Shown here: piece after piece, positions 61,888-64,000 of the stretch | Layout of the letters: each line of letters starts with the position of its first letter | Numbering within the stretch: position 1 is the stretch's first letter | NCBI RefSeq assembly: GCF_030433855.1 | Contig: NZ_JARUXC010000008.1 | Coordinates: forward strand, 1 to 64,000 | Length of the DNA stretch: 64,000 nt | Direction: 5' to 3' | Source: Agreia sp. PsM10 | GTDB taxonomy: Bacteria; Actinomycetota; Actinomycetes; Actinomycetales; Microbacteriaceae | The notes under the pieces: model-generated | Databases searched by the model: none | Told to the model about the DNA's origin: nothing | Seen by the model: only the letters and a program-made list of their open reading frames with translations | Translations under genes and position numbers: made by a program

Positions 61888-62739
61888 ATGACTGAGTTCG
61901 TGACATCCGCAGACGGCACGCGCATCGCCTACGACCGGCTGGGCAGCGGCGCGCACGCCATCATTCTCGTCGGCAGCGCCATGAACTATCGGGCGTTCGA
62001 CCCGACGACCGCGCACATCGCCGCACTGCTCGCCGATCAGGGGTTCTCCGTCATCAACTACGACCGCCGCGGACGAGGCGAGAGCGAAGACACGCTGCCC
62101 TACGCGGTCGAGCGCGAGGTCGACGACATCGCAGCGCTGTTCGATGTGCTGGGCGGACCCGCGGCCCTCTACGGCAACTCCTCCGGCGGCGCGTTGGCGC
62201 TCTGGGCCGCGGCGACGCCCGGCGTGGGCGAGCGCATCACGAAGCTCGCCCTGTTCGAGGTTCCGCTCACTCTCGAAGGAGAAGGCGATGACGGGCTCGA
62301 GCTGCGCACCATCGACGACCTCGTCGAGTCCGGAGATCGCGGCGCCGTCGTCGAGTACTTCATGCGGAACATGCCGCCGCAGTGGCTCGAGGGCGCGAAG
62401 TCCTCGCCCGCGTGGCCCGACATGCTCGCCATCGCGCACACGCTCGCCTACGACGTCGCCGTTCTCGACAAGGCGAACCAGGCCCCCTGGGCCGAGCAAT
62501 GGGCATCCGTCACCCAGCCGGTGATCGCCATGGTGGGCGCCGAGACCCAGCCCATCTTCCCTCCGGCGGCGGCCGCGCTGGCCGAGGCGCTGCCTGGCGC
62601 GCGCAGCGTCGAGATCGACGCGGCGAACCACGGCGTGCGCCCCGAGGTGATGGCCGCGATCCTGGGCGGCTTCATCAGCGGGCACGAAGAGCTGGCGACC
62701 TTCCCCGAATACCCCGACGAACCGGAACAGCAGGTGTGA
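61888..62739 (+). CDS. alpha/beta hydrolase
   Basis: 283 residues. Nucleophile in GNSSGG; NYDRRGRGES as the typical strand-4 motif; the final His in DAANHGV. A TATGCT at 61875 with the ATG 8 nt downstream suggests a leaderless transcript. An in-frame ATG at 61876 is possible. Substrate unknown. Confidence 0.88.
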   Translation: MTEFVTSADGTRIAYDRLGSGAHAIILVGSAMNYRAFDPTTAHIAALLADQGFSVINYDRRGRGESEDTLPYAVEREVDDIAALFDVLGGPAALYGNSSGGALALWAAATPGVGERITKLALFEVPLTLEGEGDDGLELRTIDDLVESGDRGAVVEYFMRNMPPQWLEGAKSSPAWPDMLAIAHTLAYDVAVLDKANQAPWAEQWASVTQPVIAMVGAETQPIFPPAAAALAEALPGARSVEIDAANHGVRPEVMAAILGGFISGHEELATFPEYPDEPEQQV

Positions 62740-62741
62740 GC

Positions 62742-63161
62742 ATGGTCCCCGACATCAACTACCTTGCCGTGATCCTCGCGACCCTGTCGTCGATGATCGT
62801 CGGCTCGATCTGGTACACGCCGAAGGTCTTCGGCAACTACTGGATGCGCGCGGCGAACATCACACCGAGCGGCAAGGCGTCGGACGCGGTGCGCCCCATC
62901 GTCATCACCGTGATCGTGAGCTTCATCACCGCGTGGGTGCTGGCGGGGGCCGCGTTCATCTCGTGGGATTTCTACGGCGGCAGCTTTTTCGTGAACACCC
63001 TCGTGACCGCGCTGATCCTCTGGGCAGGCTTCACGGCGGCCCGCTTCATCACTCACGACGCGTTCGACGGCCGCCCCACCGGCCTCACGGTGCTGAACGT
63101 GGCCCACGAACTCGTCACGATCGTGATCATGGCCATCATCATCGGAGTGTGGCCGGCCTAG
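62742..63161 (+). CDS. DUF1761 membrane protein
   Basis: 139 residues with four transmembrane helices. INYLAVILATLSSMIVGSIWYTP is the start typical of DUF1761. Starts 2 bp after the hydrolase stop, so the two are likely one transcript. Function unknown. Confidence 0.87.
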   Translation: MVPDINYLAVILATLSSMIVGSIWYTPKVFGNYWMRAANITPSGKASDAVRPIVITVIVSFITAWVLAGAAFISWDFYGGSFFVNTLVTALILWAGFTAARFITHDAFDGRPTGLTVLNVAHELVTIVIMAIIIGVWPA

Positions 63162-63235
63162 CGGGCATCCGCGCCTAGCCGGCGCATCGGCTGCCGGCCG
63201 TCCGGGCGCGGATGTACCGAACGGGCGCGGATGCG

Positions 63236-63349
63236 TCAGCGCTGTCCGCGGAAGAGGCGCACCAGCACGATCACGGAGATCACCGCGATCGAGATGCCGG
63301 CCAGGCCGAGCAGTCCCAGGTAGATGCCCTCGAGCCAGGTGTAGTCCAT
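63236..63349 (-). CDS. 37-residue single-pass membrane protein
   Basis: MDYTWLEGIYLGLLGLAGIS, then a hydrophobic run IAVISVIVLV and a basic end RLFRGQR. GGGAG stands 9 nt before the ATG. The hydrophobic segment and positive-inside tail fit a small membrane peptide. Confidence 0.7.
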   Translation of the reverse strand: MDYTWLEGIYLGLLGLAGISIAVISVIVLVRLFRGQR

Positions 63350-63455
63350 CAGATGCGCTCCCTGCGGTCGGCGTCGTTGCTCACGGGGCGAGGCTACCCC
63401 GTCGAGAGTTCACGACCGGACCAGTTGACTTTTCGCGGTTGACCGCCCGCGGTCT

Positions 63456-63968
63456 CTACGATGTGATGGACAGCCCGCTGAAGTGGTGGTCGAACACCAG
63501 GCTCGTGCGGGTCGACGCGACGGCCGGATGCGCCGAGAGGTTGTCGAGCACGAAGTCGCGCACGGCGGCGCTGTCGCGCACGGCCACGTGGATGATGAAG
63601 TCCTCAGCCCCGCCGAGGAAGTAGAGCTGCACCACCTCGGGGAACTGCCGGATCTCCTCGCCGAGCTCCATCATGAGGTTGCGGGCGCCCGCGCGGATCG
63701 TGACGCTGATCAGCGCCTGCAGGCCGAGCCCCACCGTCGACGGGTCGACGTTGGCCGTGAACCCGGTGATCACGCCGCGGTTCACCAGCGACTTGACTCG
63801 CGCGACGCACGTCGACGGGGCGATGCCCACGAGTTCGGCCAGACGGTTGTTGGGCGTGCGGGCATTCGCCCTGAGGAAGCGCAGGATCTGGCGGTCGATC
63901 TCATCGAGTTCGGCGGGTGACCCTGCGGCGCGACGATCATTCGTCGCGCCTCGTGCTGCATCGGTCAT
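63456..63968 (-). CDS. Lrp/AsnC family transcriptional regulator
   Basis: 170 residues from ATG 63968. N-terminal winged helix (LDEIDRQILRFLRANARTPNNRLAELVGIAPSTCVARVKSL) and C-terminal RAM domain (ALISVTIRAGARNLMMEL, FIIHVAVRDSAAVRDFVLDNL). Senses an amino acid and may act near or far. Its upstream region lies at the window edge. Confidence 0.9.
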   Translation of the reverse strand: MTDAARGATNDRRAAGSPAELDEIDRQILRFLRANARTPNNRLAELVGIAPSTCVARVKSLVNRGVITGFTANVDPSTVGLGLQALISVTIRAGARNLMMELGEEIRQFPEVVQLYFLGGAEDFIIHVAVRDSAAVRDFVLDNLSAHPAVASTRTSLVFDHHFSGLSITS

Positions 63969-64000
63969 GACCGAACTATTGCACAAGATATGTGTTCAGA

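Overview
The window is about 64 kb of GC-rich, densely packed bacterial DNA with many GTG/TTG starts, ATGA/GTGA stop-start overlaps and abundant GATGC/GCATC-type codon usage. Together with an AztABCD-type zinc importer, a mycothiol-era DinB-fold enzyme, PucR, Crp and WhiB-free actinobacterial regulators and DUF6510/DUF6457/DUF3140 families, this points to an actinobacterium, most likely a member of the Microbacteriaceae. No plasmid, phage or transposase gene is visible, so it reads as ordinary chromosome with several catabolic islands.

Layout. 1-7698: a translationally coupled catabolic operon with two ADP-ribosylglycohydrolase-family proteins, a ribokinase, a putative hydrolase/SUMF1-domain fusion, a CoA-transferase and a CitE-like lyase, behind the tail of an unknown gene and a G12C20 tract. 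7761-17107: a secreted esterase with beta-propeller repeats, a PucR regulator, methylmalonate-semialdehyde dehydrogenase with a TetR regulator, an adenylate-cyclase/ATPase signalling protein and a Crp-type regulator. 17214-18824: a three-gene molybdenum oxidoreductase/flavin reductase unit. 18915-24858: MFS exporter, small HicA-like protein, a two-component system and an ABC-2 exporter. 24855-31305: a complete sugar uptake and degradation operon (binding protein, two permeases, class II aldolase, ADP-dependent kinase) with a divergent DeoR-type repressor. 31367-36078: deazaflavin-type oxidoreductase, class A beta-lactamase, histidine phosphatase, formaldehyde dehydrogenase, luciferase-like oxidoreductase. 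36174-41743: FdhF/YdeP formate-dehydrogenase-like enzyme with FdhD, divergent from MobA, DUF6457 and MoeA. 41759-49430: uracil/xanthine permease, a DUF559/AbiEi-like gene, ABC1 kinase, DinB-like enzyme, glycosyltransferase and others. 49496-53455: GntR-controlled DUF1989/flavin reductase/NMT1-type binding-protein cluster. 53554-57010 and on to 61412: P1B-type metal ATPase behind a CsoR-like operator, stress-type small proteins, then an aztABCD-like zinc uptake locus behind a Zur-type box and carrying two AztD-like genes. 61481-63968: small metabolic genes, a 37-residue membrane protein and an Lrp regulator.

The most unusual structure is a family of three 61-bp imperfect palindromes (43137, 44165, 53475) with fixed length, fixed ends and a conserved loop; two of them bracket the DUF559-like gene exactly. 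A second short repeat family (about 23 bp, TTCCCTGAGCTTGTCGAAGGG-type) sits at gene ends and twice supplies the stop codon of the neighbouring gene. In-frame 12-, 15- and 24-nt tandem repeats occur in four separate genes.
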